This document shows positions 10,341 to 21,055 of a stretch of 64,000 nucleotides of DNA, in pieces; the stretch's first letter is position 1; each line of letters opens with the position of its first letter. The translations under genes and the position numbers were made by a program. Source of the stretch: Chitinophagaceae bacterium (GTDB lineage Bacteria > Bacteroidota > Bacteroidia > Chitinophagales > Chitinophagaceae); the NCBI GenBank assembly GCA_947371755.1, contig CANBQT010000001.1, positions 124,001 through 188,000 on the forward strand, given 5' to 3'. Below the pieces are notes generated by a model that had not been told where the DNA came from, did no database searches, and saw nothing but the letters and a program-made list of their open reading frames with translations.

Positions 10341-10964
10341 TTATAAACTGTGTACTCGATCTAATGCCATATTTAATGCAAATGCAAAAATAATGGCACT
10401 AATAAATAGCAAATATTCCCTTCTATTGATTTTTATTAGCCCTACTAATATAAATGATATAATTAAAATGATGAACACAATTAGAATTTGCCCCAATTCC
10501 AGACCAATATTAAAGGCTAAAAGTTGCGAAATAATGTTTTTATCCCTTCCTAAAATGCTCTTCAAATAGCTACTAAAACCTAATCCATGGATCAACCCAA
10601 AAAATAACGCCATAAAATAGATGGGAGGGAATTTGGTTTTAAAGACAAACTTTTTGACAAATAAATTGCTGAAAGCAGTGATCAAAATGGTTATTGGAAT
10701 TAAAAATTCTATCCAATTAACTGAATAATTAACAATCTGGAACACGCTTAAGGCAAGGGTAATACTATGCCCGATTGTGAAAGCAGTTACTAAAACCAAA
10801 ATTTTTTTCCAATCAGCAAATTGATATCGAATAGTAAGTGCCATGATAAAAAGGATATGATCACTTGTTGGGATACTGGCCAGTTGCTGCAGCAGGGAAG
10901 CATTACCCCTCCAATTTGCGATGTGTTGAAAGCCAGTTTCCAGATAAAGTCTAAAATCATTCAT
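10341..10964 (-). CDS. HupE/UreJ family membrane protein
   Basis: Multi-TM, SDHILFIMALTIRY, FTIGHSITLALSV, FGLIHGLGFSS motifs. Confidence 0.75.
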   Translation of the reverse strand: MNDFRLYLETGFQHIANWRGNASLLQQLASIPTSDHILFIMALTIRYQFADWKKILVLVTAFTIGHSITLALSVFQIVNYSVNWIEFLIPITILITAFSNLFVKKFVFKTKFPPIYFMALFFGLIHGLGFSSYLKSILGRDKNIISQLLAFNIGLELGQILIVFIILIISFILVGLIKINRREYLLFISAIIFAFALNMALDRVHSL

Positions 10965-11018
10965 ATCAGAAGTTTCAAATTAATGATGACATTTGTAGTG
11001 TAAAAAAAATAATGTTGA

Positions 11019-11507
11019 ATGGTAAATAGTATGGTTCAATGGCTTACGATTGCTCTTATAGCAGTTTTGCATCCATTTTATGTTTCTGTTATAGATATAA
11101 ATCATAATACCAAAGAGAGTTCCCTAGAACTGAGTGTTCGAATTTTCACTCCGGACTTGGAGCAGACTTTACAAAAATATAGTACCACAAAAGTAGACCT
11201 TGCGAATCCTAAGGACAATGCATTATTGGATAAACAAATCAGTAATTATCTCCATCAAAAACTTCAATTAAAGGTGAATGGCCAACCTGTAAACATCAAT
11301 TATATTGGTCATGAAATCCAGATGGAAAGTGTTTGGATCTTTGCAGATATCCCTAAAATTACTCAGCTAAAAAAACTAGAAATTAACTGCAATTTATTAT
11401 ACGATTATAAAGATCTACAGAGTAATATATTCCATGTTAAATCACAGGGAAATGAAAAAAGTTTTAAACTTGATTTTCCTAAAACAACCACCAGTTTTGA
11501 CTTTTAA
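11019..11507 (+). CDS. DUF6702-like exported protein
   Basis: HPFYVSVIDINHNTKESSLELSVRIFTPDLEQTL pattern; next to HupE/UreJ. Confidence 0.6.
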   Translation: MVNSMVQWLTIALIAVLHPFYVSVIDINHNTKESSLELSVRIFTPDLEQTLQKYSTTKVDLANPKDNALLDKQISNYLHQKLQLKVNGQPVNINYIGHEIQMESVWIFADIPKITQLKKLEINCNLLYDYKDLQSNIFHVKSQGNEKSFKLDFPKTTTSFDF

Positions 11508-11515
11508 TGGATGAT

Positions 11516-12814
11516 CTATTTTTCTTTAGGCTCAAGATCTGTTGTTACTAAAACCTTATCGATCCGGTGATTATCCATATCAACCACCTCGAATTTAAAA
11601 ATTTTCCAGGTTAATCTTTCGCCTGTTTGAGGGATCTTTTCAAGCTCATGAATGATGAAACCAGCAAGTGTATCAAATTCCTGATCTCCTTCTTTCATCC
11701 ATTCTGCTTTATCAAAATGTGAGAGAAAATCATAAAAAGGGATTTGTGCATCAATTAAAAAAGAACCATCGTCTCTGGTCACAATTTCATATGATTCATC
11801 CTCAGGTTGTGGAATATCTCCAACAATCGCTTCTAAAATATCATTCAAAGTGATCATACCAAGAACCGAACCATATTCGTCAACTATAAAACAATGGTGA
11901 ATTTTGGTCTGTTTAAATTTTTCCAACACCTGATAGGCCGTATTATTTTCAGGCACATACATAGCAGGCTTCATGATATCCTTTACTAAGGAACTATCAT
12001 CAGAAATAATAAAATCTTTAATGGAGATAACCCCTACTATTCTATCAATTTCACCATCGCAAACTGGATAAATAGAATGCACCACTTCATCCATGATCAA
12101 TTTGATCTCTGCCACTGTTTTACTGTTGTCGATCCAAACAATATCACTACGATGTGTCATCAAGGAAGTAATATTTCTATCCCCTAAATGAAACACGCGT
12201 TCAATAATTTCCTGTTCAGCTTCTTCGATTGCGCCATGTTCTGTTCCTTCACTGATGATTGCTTTTATCTCTTCCTCTGTAACTTGATTTTCGTTTGTTT
12301 GTACATTAAATAAACGAACAATTAAATTAGACGACCCCATCAAGAACCACACAAATGGATGTGTTATCCAAGAAATAATACTCATTGGACCAGCGGCTTT
12401 CTTTGCAATACCTTCGGGGTTACTCAGTCCGAGTCGTTTAGGAACCAGTTCTCCCAACACTAATGATAAATAGGTTATTATTATAAGAATAACAACGGTA
12501 GCAAGTGTTCCACTATAAGGTTTCAACAATTCTATATTTGACAACCAATCCTGCAAAGGTTTTTTAAAGCTATCACCAGAATAGATACCCGTTAAGATAC
12601 CGATTAGCGTAATGCCTATTTGTACCGTAGATAAGAATGAATCTGGGTTATTGGCTAGTTCTAGCGCTTTCTGAGCATCCAGGTCACCTTTTTGAGATTG
12701 TGCTTCCAGACGTGCTTTACGCGCAGAAACCAAGGCAATCTCAGCCATAGAGAACATGCCATTGAGTAATATAAGTCCTAAAATGATAAAAACTTCCGTC
12801 ATGGTATGCTTCAA
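11516..12814 (-). CDS. hemolysin-type CBS/CorC (CNNM) transporter protein
   Basis: N-terminal CNNM membrane region, CBS domain sequence MTHRSDIVWID...YPVCDGEIDRIVGVISIKDF, C-terminal CorC domain. Confidence 0.88.
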   Translation of the reverse strand: MKHTMTEVFIILGLILLNGMFSMAEIALVSARKARLEAQSQKGDLDAQKALELANNPDSFLSTVQIGITLIGILTGIYSGDSFKKPLQDWLSNIELLKPYSGTLATVVILIIITYLSLVLGELVPKRLGLSNPEGIAKKAAGPMSIISWITHPFVWFLMGSSNLIVRLFNVQTNENQVTEEEIKAIISEGTEHGAIEEAEQEIIERVFHLGDRNITSLMTHRSDIVWIDNSKTVAEIKLIMDEVVHSIYPVCDGEIDRIVGVISIKDFIISDDSSLVKDIMKPAMYVPENNTAYQVLEKFKQTKIHHCFIVDEYGSVLGMITLNDILEAIVGDIPQPEDESYEIVTRDDGSFLIDAQIPFYDFLSHFDKAEWMKEGDQEFDTLAGFIIHELEKIPQTGERLTWKIFKFEVVDMDNHRIDKVLVTTDLEPKEK

Positions 12815-12835
12815 ATCTAAGGAATTGCCATGAAT

Positions 12836-14512
12836 TTAAGGCTTCCCATCCAAATCTACAATGCTGTAATAATGCATTCCTTTGTCTCTTGTGGCGGGAT
12901 TTAAGAATTCCGGGGTTAACATACTCACAGAAAAATTAGGGCCCTGGTGTAAAAATTTCAAATCAGGAAATTTTAATTTTAATGCTGGAATACTATCGGA
13001 TGATGCGATTAAAATATCATTTGAAGTGGCAACAGAACTGGTGTATCTGTGTTCAAAAATATGTTGCCCATAAAAATGTAAGGCTCGACTATCTAGTGGA
13101 CCGTACACATAAATTTTATTTTTGGGCAGCCCTGATTGATTAATAAAATCAGCAGCCATATTACCCATCTGATATTTAAGCAGGTTGGGATAAAAATTGC
13201 TACTCAATAAAAAATTCACAGAAATAACTGTATAAAAACAAAGTACCAAAGTTGAAGGAACAGGAATCCATTTTCTTGCAAATACAAGTAATACGATATA
13301 AATCACTGCTCCGAATATGGATAGGATAAAAACGAAAATACTCACTTCTTTAAATGGCACATACATAGCAACGATTGCCAGCGCCCATAAAATTGTAAAA
13401 ATCAAAAGATGTATTGATTGCAGTACAGTTTTTATAATTCGAAAATCCTTTGTGAAAAATAGCCGGTGAAGAAATACGGCGGTAACAATAGCTGCTAAAG
13501 GAAATACAACGAATATATAATGAGGTAATTGAGCCTGACTTCTTGCCAGAACACAATAGGTTAATACAAATCCCCCCACACTGATCCATTCTTGATTTTG
13601 TCTCAGCCAGAATCTGCTTAAAATAATATCTCTGAAACGAAAAAGCAGGGCCACCAAGAAAAATAAGATCCATGGAAGAAAACTCCAGAGCATGTTCTCC
13701 AGCAGGAAAGTAAAATAGCTCATTTCATGAAAAACATTCTCACCAGTATATCTTCCGAAACTCTGTGTCCAATAATAAAAACGCAAGCCAGATTTGATGG
13801 GTACTCCATAAATGATCTTTCCCGGGTGCAGATCGTATTGTTGATATAATCCAATACTCATGGGAATTAATAAAATGGCTATAATCAATAACCCTATCAA
13901 ATATTCCCATCTGAAAAATTGTTTCCATTCCCTTCTTAACATAAAATGAGGAACAAATGCCAGTATTGGAACAATTAATGCAATTGGTCCTTTGGTCATC
14001 ATTCCTCCAGCTATTGCTGCAAAGGCAACGATAAAATATTTCGATTTATTCGTTTCAAACCAGGCTGCTAATTGCCAGATACTTAAAATAACCCATCCCA
14101 TTAACATGGTATCACAACGAACATCATGCGTAATTAAGAAAATGGCCTGAGATGAAGCAAGTACCATTGCACTGAGTTGTGCGATGGTTTTTTGATAATA
14201 CAATAAGGTGAATCGATAGGTGGCATATACAGAAAGTATTGCAAATAAAAATGATGGTAATCGATAAGCCCAATCATGAACACCAAAAAATTTTAAACTA
14301 ATAGCAGACAACCAAAAAAGCATGGGCGGTTTATCTAAATAGTCCTTCCCATTTTCAAATATTTGTAAAAAACTATTCCTTTCTAACATTTCGCGACTGA
14401 TCAATGCATATTGAGCGGCATCAATATCCATCAAAGGGATACATATCATCCCAGTTAGACATACTATCAAACTAAAAAAAAGAACCCCATAAAAAAAACG
14501 ATTGGGAATCAT
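12836..14512 (-). CDS. glycosyltransferase family 39 (ArnT-like) membrane protein
   Basis: MDIDAAQYALISREMLERNSFLQIFENGKDYLDKPPMLFWLSAISLKFFG. Start reset to internal ATG (MIPNRFFYG); the longer ORF (to 14608) overlaps the upstream PAP2 gene. Confidence 0.82.
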   Translation of the reverse strand: MIPNRFFYGVLFFSLIVCLTGMICIPLMDIDAAQYALISREMLERNSFLQIFENGKDYLDKPPMLFWLSAISLKFFGVHDWAYRLPSFLFAILSVYATYRFTLLYYQKTIAQLSAMVLASSQAIFLITHDVRCDTMLMGWVILSIWQLAAWFETNKSKYFIVAFAAIAGGMMTKGPIALIVPILAFVPHFMLRREWKQFFRWEYLIGLLIIAILLIPMSIGLYQQYDLHPGKIIYGVPIKSGLRFYYWTQSFGRYTGENVFHEMSYFTFLLENMLWSFLPWILFFLVALLFRFRDIILSRFWLRQNQEWISVGGFVLTYCVLARSQAQLPHYIFVVFPLAAIVTAVFLHRLFFTKDFRIIKTVLQSIHLLIFTILWALAIVAMYVPFKEVSIFVFILSIFGAVIYIVLLVFARKWIPVPSTLVLCFYTVISVNFLLSSNFYPNLLKYQMGNMAADFINQSGLPKNKIYVYGPLDSRALHFYGQHIFEHRYTSSVATSNDILIASSDSIPALKLKFPDLKFLHQGPNFSVSMLTPEFLNPATRDKGMHYYSIVDLDGKP

Positions 14513-14522
14513 ACTGATATAT

Positions 14523-15143
14523 TTATAATTCTGATATGATTGGCCCGACCTTGCGAATAAAGATTTGTGACGTGGCATAGCCAATCGTTGAACCAATAAT
14601 CGAGCCAAAGATCACATCCAATGGGTAATGTACGCCCACATAAACCTGAGCATAAGCAACCGTGGCAGCCCAAATAATGAATAAATAACTCCATTTTTTG
14701 AAAACAGATCGCACTGTAATAAATACGTACACAGCAAACCCAAAATGATTTGTGGCGTGAGAAGAAGTAAAACTATATCCCCCAGAACAGTGGTCTAATA
14801 ATAGGCGTACATGACCCATTAAAAAAGGATCATTACAGGGTCTTGGTCTTTCAAATAATGGTTTGATAACAGCACTGCTCAATTGATCTGTAATAACCAG
14901 GGTTAGAATAGCCCCGATGATCCAATAAAATGCCTTTTCCTTAAAATTTAATACTGTAAATACAATCAAAAAAACATAAAGAGGTAACCAGGTATTGGCA
15001 TTTCGCCAAATAGGTAATATTTTGTCGAATAGAGGATTCGTGAATACCGTATTGATCTGTAAAAATAAAGCAGTATCCCAGGCATTCAGCCATTGCCATA
15101 CTTGTTGTAAAAAACTATTTAACAATACCATATCAAGCATCAT
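14523..15143 (-). CDS. PAP2 family phosphatase
   Basis: KPLFERPRPC, GYSFTSSHATNHFGFA, VGVHYPLDVIFGSIIG motifs. Confidence 0.88.
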   Translation of the reverse strand: MMLDMVLLNSFLQQVWQWLNAWDTALFLQINTVFTNPLFDKILPIWRNANTWLPLYVFLIVFTVLNFKEKAFYWIIGAILTLVITDQLSSAVIKPLFERPRPCNDPFLMGHVRLLLDHCSGGYSFTSSHATNHFGFAVYVFITVRSVFKKWSYLFIIWAATVAYAQVYVGVHYPLDVIFGSIIGSTIGYATSQIFIRKVGPIISEL

Positions 15144-15213
15144 TGGGTAAAGATAAAGGTTGGTATTTATTAAGCGAAAGGTAGTATCATCAGTTTATCA
15201 ACAAATGGGCCTC

Positions 15214-15954
15214 CTACAATTTCTTTTGTGCAATAATGATAAGTCTGGGTGAATGCTGTAAATCATAACTTCCTAATTGATAGTCGCCAAAAACCTCTTT
15301 AATTTGAAGGTGTTGAAAAGCTAACATTTCAGTAAAATCACCCAAAGAAAATTTCGCAACCCTTTCGGTATAGAGGTGTTTAGGATTTTTATTTTTACTA
15401 TCCGTTATTTGAATCTGCTTAAAAAAATGGCCTTCATCATTCCATTTACTAATGTGAAAGTGAATATCCTCCACCGTTTTAATATGATTTGATTCTTGAG
15501 TCCTTACAGCATAATGAACGTTCAGATAATCAATAACCAAGGAACCACCAGGCTTAAGGCTCTGAGCCATTGTCCTAATGGCATTATCATGCTCTCTCCT
15601 AGTTTTGAAATAACCGAAACTTGTGAACATATTAAAAGCAAAATCGTAATAATTGATCCAGAATGGTAAACGCATATCATGCGTATAAAAATGAAGATTT
15701 TCTGATTCCTGAAGCATTGCTTCCTGAATAGACTCCTCAGAAAGGTCAATTCCCGTTACATCAAAGCCGTAATCTGCCAAAGCCTTACTATGTCTTCCCT
15801 TACCGCAGGCAATATCCAACATGGTTGAACCTGGTATAGGATGCAAATGAGCAATAAGCTTTTGAATAAAGTCAAGCGCCTCCTGATCATCTCTATTTTG
15901 ATATAATAAGTGATAATAATGCGAATTGAACCAATCTTTAAACCACGCCTGCAT
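15214..15954 (-). CDS. class I SAM-dependent methyltransferase
   Basis: MLDIACGKGRHSKALADYGFDVTGIDLSEESI. Confidence 0.85.
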   Translation of the reverse strand: MQAWFKDWFNSHYYHLLYQNRDDQEALDFIQKLIAHLHPIPGSTMLDIACGKGRHSKALADYGFDVTGIDLSEESIQEAMLQESENLHFYTHDMRLPFWINYYDFAFNMFTSFGYFKTRREHDNAIRTMAQSLKPGGSLVIDYLNVHYAVRTQESNHIKTVEDIHFHISKWNDEGHFFKQIQITDSKNKNPKHLYTERVAKFSLGDFTEMLAFQHLQIKEVFGDYQLGSYDLQHSPRLIIIAQKKL

Positions 15955-16038
15955 ATTCCTGCTTTAGGGCACAAAAATAGGATTCCGTATCAAAGAATAA
16001 ATTGAATTATGTTTGCAGTGAGCAAAACAATCGAATTA

Positions 16039-17436
16039 ATGGCATTAATAAAGAGTATTTCGGGTATTCGTGGAACTATCGGTGGCAAGCCTGGCAACAC
16101 TTTGAGCCCTTTAGATGTGGTTAGATTTACAGCCGCTTACGGAACCTGGCTTAAAAGTCAGAAAGTAGATAAACTACAAGATGGTAACCAAAAAGTAGTA
16201 ATTGGGCGTGATGGACGTATCAGTGGAGAGTTGGTTCAGAGGTTGGTAATAAGCACTTTAAATGCATTAGCAATTGATGTAATTGACCTTGGCCTTAGTA
16301 CCACTCCTACCGTTGAAATGTCTGTTGTATTTGAAAATGCATCAGGAGGAATTATTTTAACAGCCAGTCATAATCCTAAAGAATGGAATGCCTTAAAACT
16401 CCTTAATAATAAAGGAGAATTTATCAGTGCTGAAGATGGATCTAAAATATTACAAATTGCAGAAGCGGAAGATTTCAATTTTGCAGGCGTTGATGATTTG
16501 GGTACTTATATCGAAGATAAAGATGCTTTAGCAAAGCATATTGATGCCGTTGTAAATTATCCTTTAGTTGATAAGGATGCAATTAAAAACGCAAATTTTA
16601 AAATTGTTATCGATGCAATTAATAGTACCGGAGCAACCGCTGTGCCAGCTTTATTAAGAGCACTGGGACTTACTGATATCATTGTGTTGAATAGTGAGGT
16701 AAATGGACAATTTGCGCATAATCCTGAACCATTACCGGAGCATTTGAATGAGCTTTGTAACGAAGTAAATAAGATTGGGGCTGATCTTGGGATTGCCGTA
16801 GATCCAGATGTTGACAGGCTTTGTTTTGTATGTGAAGATGGTTCATTGTTCGGTGAAGAGTATACCTTAGTTGCGGTAGCTGATTATGTACTTAAAAACA
16901 GAAAAGGAAATACGGTAAGCAATTTATCTTCCACAAGAGCCCTGCGTGATGTTACTGAAAAACACGGTGGTATTTATTATCCAAGTGCAGTTGGCGAAGT
17001 TAATGTGGTGAATAAAATGAAGGAAGTAGATGCAGTTATAGGAGGTGAAGGGAATGGAGGTATCATAGTACCAGATTTACATTACGGCAGAGACGCCCTG
17101 ATTGGAATCGCATTGTTCTTAACACATTTAGCGAAAGAGAAAAAAACGATCAAACAATTACGCAATACCTATCCTGATTATTTTATCAGTAAAAACAAGA
17201 TTGAACTGAATGATGGCGTTGATCTAAAAGAGGTGTTTGCAAAAATTGAAGATAAATATAAGAAGCAACCCATCAATACAGTTGATGGATTGAAGATTGA
17301 ATTTGATAATGACTGGGTACATTTGAGACCTAGTAATACTGAGCCGATTATTCGTATATATGCTGAAAGTAATTTTCAAAATACTGCAGCTAATATTGCA
17401 AAACGATTAATGCAAGATATCAACGAAGCCCAGTAA
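16039..17436 (+). CDS. glmM: phosphoglucosamine mutase
   Basis: MALIKSISGIRGTIGG, GIILTASHNPKEWNALKLL, DPDVDRL, GGEGNGG, RPSNTEPIIRIY. ORF track begins upstream at 16009. Confidence 0.85.
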   Translation: MALIKSISGIRGTIGGKPGNTLSPLDVVRFTAAYGTWLKSQKVDKLQDGNQKVVIGRDGRISGELVQRLVISTLNALAIDVIDLGLSTTPTVEMSVVFENASGGIILTASHNPKEWNALKLLNNKGEFISAEDGSKILQIAEAEDFNFAGVDDLGTYIEDKDALAKHIDAVVNYPLVDKDAIKNANFKIVIDAINSTGATAVPALLRALGLTDIIVLNSEVNGQFAHNPEPLPEHLNELCNEVNKIGADLGIAVDPDVDRLCFVCEDGSLFGEEYTLVAVADYVLKNRKGNTVSNLSSTRALRDVTEKHGGIYYPSAVGEVNVVNKMKEVDAVIGGEGNGGIIVPDLHYGRDALIGIALFLTHLAKEKKTIKQLRNTYPDYFISKNKIELNDGVDLKEVFAKIEDKYKKQPINTVDGLKIEFDNDWVHLRPSNTEPIIRIYAESNFQNTAANIAKRLMQDINEAQ

Positions 17437-17472
17437 GGTTTTTATCGAATGATTTTGAAGAAGAATTGACCT

Positions 17473-17499
17473 AAGAGGTCCTGCCTTGCAGGATTTCTT
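17473..17499. terminator. strong hairpin between glmM and cysteine desulfurase
   Basis: aagaggtcctgc-ctt-gcaggatttctt: 12 bp (two G-U pairs), 3-nt loop, followed by aatttta. Confidence 0.5.
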
Positions 17500-17514
17500 A
17501 ATTTTATACCAACT

Positions 17515-18642
17515 ATGGAAAGAATTTATTTGGATAATGCAGCAACCACTTCTCTAGACCCTCAGGTACTGGAAGCAATGATGCCTTATCTTACTAATCG
17601 TTTTGGGAATCCCTCCTCTATATATAGTTATGGAAGGGAAAGCCGCATGGGAATTGAAAACTCAAGGAAATCTGTAGCTAAATTATTACAGGCACATCCT
17701 GCTGAAATATTCTTCACAAGCGGGGGAACAGAAAGCAGCAATACCGCCATTACAGCTGCAGTACGCGATCTTGGCTGCAAACATATTATCTCTTCGAGAA
17801 TTGAACATCACGCCACCTTACATACCATTGAATATTTGCAGCAAAAAGGAGAAGCGAGTTTGAGTTATGTACAAATTTTGGAAAATGGACACATTGATTT
17901 AGACCATTTAGAAAAATTGTTACAGAATAGCAATGAAAAGAGTTTGGTTACATTGATGCACGCCAACAATGAAATTGGCAATATCACAGATCTTCACACC
18001 GTGGGTGATCTTTGTAGAAAATACAATGCTATTTTTCATAGCGATACAGTTCAAACTGTTGGGCATTTCCCTTTCGACCTTCGTAATACGCCGGTAGATT
18101 TTATAACAGGCTCAGGCCATAAATTTCATGGCCCCAAAGGCGCGGGTATCCTATACATCAATGAAAATATTAAGATCAAACCTTTCATTAATGGTGGCAG
18201 CCAAGAAAGGAATATGCGTGCCGGCACAGAAAATTTATATGGGATTATTGGATTTGCAAAAGCATTAGAAATTGCATCAGAAAATCATATATCCGATAAG
18301 GAAAAAATACAAGGCCTTAAATTTTATATGATGGACTCCCTAGCAAAAAATATTGCTGGAACAAGTTTTAATGGCGACCCAACAGGTAGTTCTTTATATG
18401 CTGTATTAAGTACTAATTTCCCCAAGACTGAGAAAAGTGAAATGCTTTTATTCAATCTAGACATCCATAATATTTGTGCAAGTGGTGGTAGTGCCTGCAC
18501 TAGTGGCGCCGACCAAGGCTCTCATGTTATCAGAGCCTTAAGGAATGACAATAACTTTGTTACCGTTAGATTTTCGTTTAGCAAGTTCAACACAACTGAA
18601 GAAGTAGACCTGGTTATTGAGAAGTTAAAAGAAATGATTTAA
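17515..18642 (+). CDS. cysteine desulfurase (NifS/IscS-like)
   Basis: YLDNAATTSLDP, FTSGGTESSNTAI, GSGHKFHGPKGAGILY, CASGGSACTSG. Confidence 0.93.
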   Translation: MERIYLDNAATTSLDPQVLEAMMPYLTNRFGNPSSIYSYGRESRMGIENSRKSVAKLLQAHPAEIFFTSGGTESSNTAITAAVRDLGCKHIISSRIEHHATLHTIEYLQQKGEASLSYVQILENGHIDLDHLEKLLQNSNEKSLVTLMHANNEIGNITDLHTVGDLCRKYNAIFHSDTVQTVGHFPFDLRNTPVDFITGSGHKFHGPKGAGILYINENIKIKPFINGGSQERNMRAGTENLYGIIGFAKALEIASENHISDKEKIQGLKFYMMDSLAKNIAGTSFNGDPTGSSLYAVLSTNFPKTEKSEMLLFNLDIHNICASGGSACTSGADQGSHVIRALRNDNNFVTVRFSFSKFNTTEEVDLVIEKLKEMI

Positions 18643-18798
18643 TAAAATCTTTCAAAAAAAACAGCCATAAAATCCGCAGCTGGAAAAATGGGGCATCAAG
18701 CTTCGTAAATAATACAACCTGATTTTCGAATTACGATAAATGTCTACTATTTTAATAGGCAAATGATTGCAGCGTCAATCAAGTCTGTATTTTTAAGA

Positions 18799-19680
18799 AT
18801 GCAATTTATCCTTGATTTAGTAGGCAATACACCACTTGTTGCATTGAAAAATATTACGTTGAATAAGAACGTAACCATCTATGCAAAGTTGGAAGGTAAT
18901 AACCCAGGAGGAAGTGTAAAAGATCGTGCAGCCTACGGCATGATCAAAGGTGCCATTGATCGTGGTGAAATTAAAGATGGCATTACTTTGATTGAAGCAA
19001 CCAGTGGAAACACTGGAATTGCATTAGCAATGATTGCCAGTTTATTTAAAGTACCCATTGAACTTGTAATGCCAGAAGATTCCACAAGGGAAAGGGTTTT
19101 GACCATGCAGGCATTTGGAGCTAAAGTTATCCTTACTCCTAAAGCTGGATCCATGGAAGCTGCCATAGATTATGCCAACATGCAAGTTGCCAAAGGTGGC
19201 TACCTGATGTTAAATCAATTTGGGAACCCCGACAATCCTGGAATACATTATAAAACTACGGGTCCAGAGATCTGGAACGACACCCAACATCAGATCACAC
19301 ACTTCGTTTCATCAATGGGAACTACAGGAACTATCATGGGTGTTTCAAAATATTTAAAGGAACAGAATTCAGCCATTCAAATTGTGGGATGTCAGCCTAC
19401 AGATGGTTCAAGAATTCCGGGTATCCGAAAATGGCCTGAAGCATATTTACCCACTATTTTTGAAAAACAACGGGTGGATAGAGTGATAGAAATTGATGAA
19501 GCAGACGCACGGATCATGAGTAAAAGATTAGCTCGTGAAGAAGCTATTTTTAGTGGCATGAGCAGCGGTGGGGCAGTGCATGCTGCTATAGAACTTTCTA
19601 AAGAATTAAATGCTGGTGTAATTGTTTGTATTATTTGTGACAGAGGAGATCGTTATCTATCTTCTGACTTATTTGACTAA
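18799..19680 (+). CDS. cysM: cysteine synthase, CysM type
   Basis: VGNTPLVAL, GNNPGGSVKDRAAYGMI, EATSGNTGIALAM, SSMGTTGTIMGVSKYLKE. ORF track starts 36 nt upstream. Confidence 0.88.
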   Translation: MQFILDLVGNTPLVALKNITLNKNVTIYAKLEGNNPGGSVKDRAAYGMIKGAIDRGEIKDGITLIEATSGNTGIALAMIASLFKVPIELVMPEDSTRERVLTMQAFGAKVILTPKAGSMEAAIDYANMQVAKGGYLMLNQFGNPDNPGIHYKTTGPEIWNDTQHQITHFVSSMGTTGTIMGVSKYLKEQNSAIQIVGCQPTDGSRIPGIRKWPEAYLPTIFEKQRVDRVIEIDEADARIMSKRLAREEAIFSGMSSGGAVHAAIELSKELNAGVIVCIICDRGDRYLSSDLFD

Positions 19681-20537
19681 TTTTTTCTTGCAGCTTCTCC
19701 CAGCAACAATAAGCTATTCAATATAAATCTGTTTTGCATTTCTGAAGAAAAACTTGAAGAAAGGGTTTGATTGGTGCCACCATCGTAATCCATATCATTA
19801 TGCCCAATATTAAAATAAAGCATATGGTAATTCTTGTTTGTCCATGCAACTGGATAATCTCCAGAATGCCATATTTCATAGGGTTTCGGGCCTGTTCCCA
19901 GTGGGAAACTAGTACTGTCAATTGATAGCAATACTTCAATATTTGTATTCTTACTCAGGTCATTCTTCCAACTATACCATTCATTAGCAGCTGCACTAAA
20001 ATTAGCAGGGATATTTTTTGTAAATGGATGATTCTGCTGGGTTACTTTTAATTGTGCATTCGTTGACCTCCAGGTATTCCCTTTGTATTCACCTGAACCT
20101 AAAAACTCTTCGTGATACCAATTCCAATCCTGATTAAATGCGGAAGGTGTTAATGCAAAAGCTGAAAAATGAAAACCCATCCACCCCCCTCCCCGTTCCA
20201 TGTATTTTTGAAAAGCAATTCTTTGGTATAATGAATCTGGCCTGGTATCTAAGAAGATGACAACTTGGTATTCGGATAAGAATTTTTCGTTGAGATTATT
20301 CCAATTGTTTGTTGAATCGTATTTGAATTTTAAATGTTTCCCCTGAATCGAAAACCATTCATTGGCTTCATGCACAAAACTGATATGTGCAGGGTCTTCC
20401 TTGGCTGTATAAAAAGCAATGACTTTGAAATTCCACTCTTTGGTCTGAGCTTCTACCAAAAATATATTGACAAACACAACAATAATAAAACAAATGATAA
20501 TTTTGAAATCCTTCCTGTTGTGTTTAATTGAAATCAT
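19677..20537 (-). CDS. ThuA domain-containing exported protein
   Basis: KVIAFYTAKEDPAHISFVHEANEWF, YMERGGGWMGFHFSAF, PVAWTNKNYHMLYFNIGHN. Confidence 0.8.
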   Translation of the reverse strand: MISIKHNRKDFKIIICFIIVVFVNIFLVEAQTKEWNFKVIAFYTAKEDPAHISFVHEANEWFSIQGKHLKFKYDSTNNWNNLNEKFLSEYQVVIFLDTRPDSLYQRIAFQKYMERGGGWMGFHFSAFALTPSAFNQDWNWYHEEFLGSGEYKGNTWRSTNAQLKVTQQNHPFTKNIPANFSAAANEWYSWKNDLSKNTNIEVLLSIDSTSFPLGTGPKPYEIWHSGDYPVAWTNKNYHMLYFNIGHNDMDYDGGTNQTLSSSFSSEMQNRFILNSLLLLGEAARKN

Positions 20538-21049
20538 AAAAGTATTTTTTCAATCTCTTTCCAATGATTAACTCTATGATGTCTGCCAGACTCCTTTAAT
20601 ATATTGTGAGGTTGGGTAAATAAAATAGTCTTGCCAGGAAAATGATCCAAGTTTTTAAAGTGGTCATCAATCATAATATCTGCCGCTACAATTTTCTTTG
20701 AACCACAGAATACGATCTGTTGCCAACCTATAAATGGAAAATGCTGTTTGATCCATTCAACCTTTTGAGTTAAGCTCCAGGGGAATTCTAAAGCAGCAGA
20801 AACAAGGTATAACTCGTACTCCTGGTTGATTTGCTCTAACACATTGGCACACCCTTCAATTAATGGAGCCTCCCTGAAAAATCCATCTGTTTGAATATAT
20901 TTTCTACAATTCACAAACGCATCAGCTTCGGATTTACCATAAATAGATTCGATGGGGATGGTTTCTCCAAATTCATCATGGTGCATTCTAATAAATTGGC
21001 TATAAACATCAGCCAATACTCCGTCCATATCAATAGCAATCTTTTGCAT
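20534..21049 (-). CDS. HAD-type 5'(3')-deoxyribonucleotidase-like protein
   Basis: IAIDMDGVLADVYSQFI, DIMIDDHFKNL. Confidence 0.75.
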   Translation of the reverse strand: MQKIAIDMDGVLADVYSQFIRMHHDEFGETIPIESIYGKSEADAFVNCRKYIQTDGFFREAPLIEGCANVLEQINQEYELYLVSAALEFPWSLTQKVEWIKQHFPFIGWQQIVFCGSKKIVAADIMIDDHFKNLDHFPGKTILFTQPHNILKESGRHHRVNHWKEIEKILL

Positions 21050-21055
21050 TATTTA

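Noticed and set aside
12836-14608. Longer GT39 ORF with start at 14608
   Set aside because: The extension overlaps the PAP2 coding sequence; an internal ATG at 14512 gives a normal membrane N-terminus.
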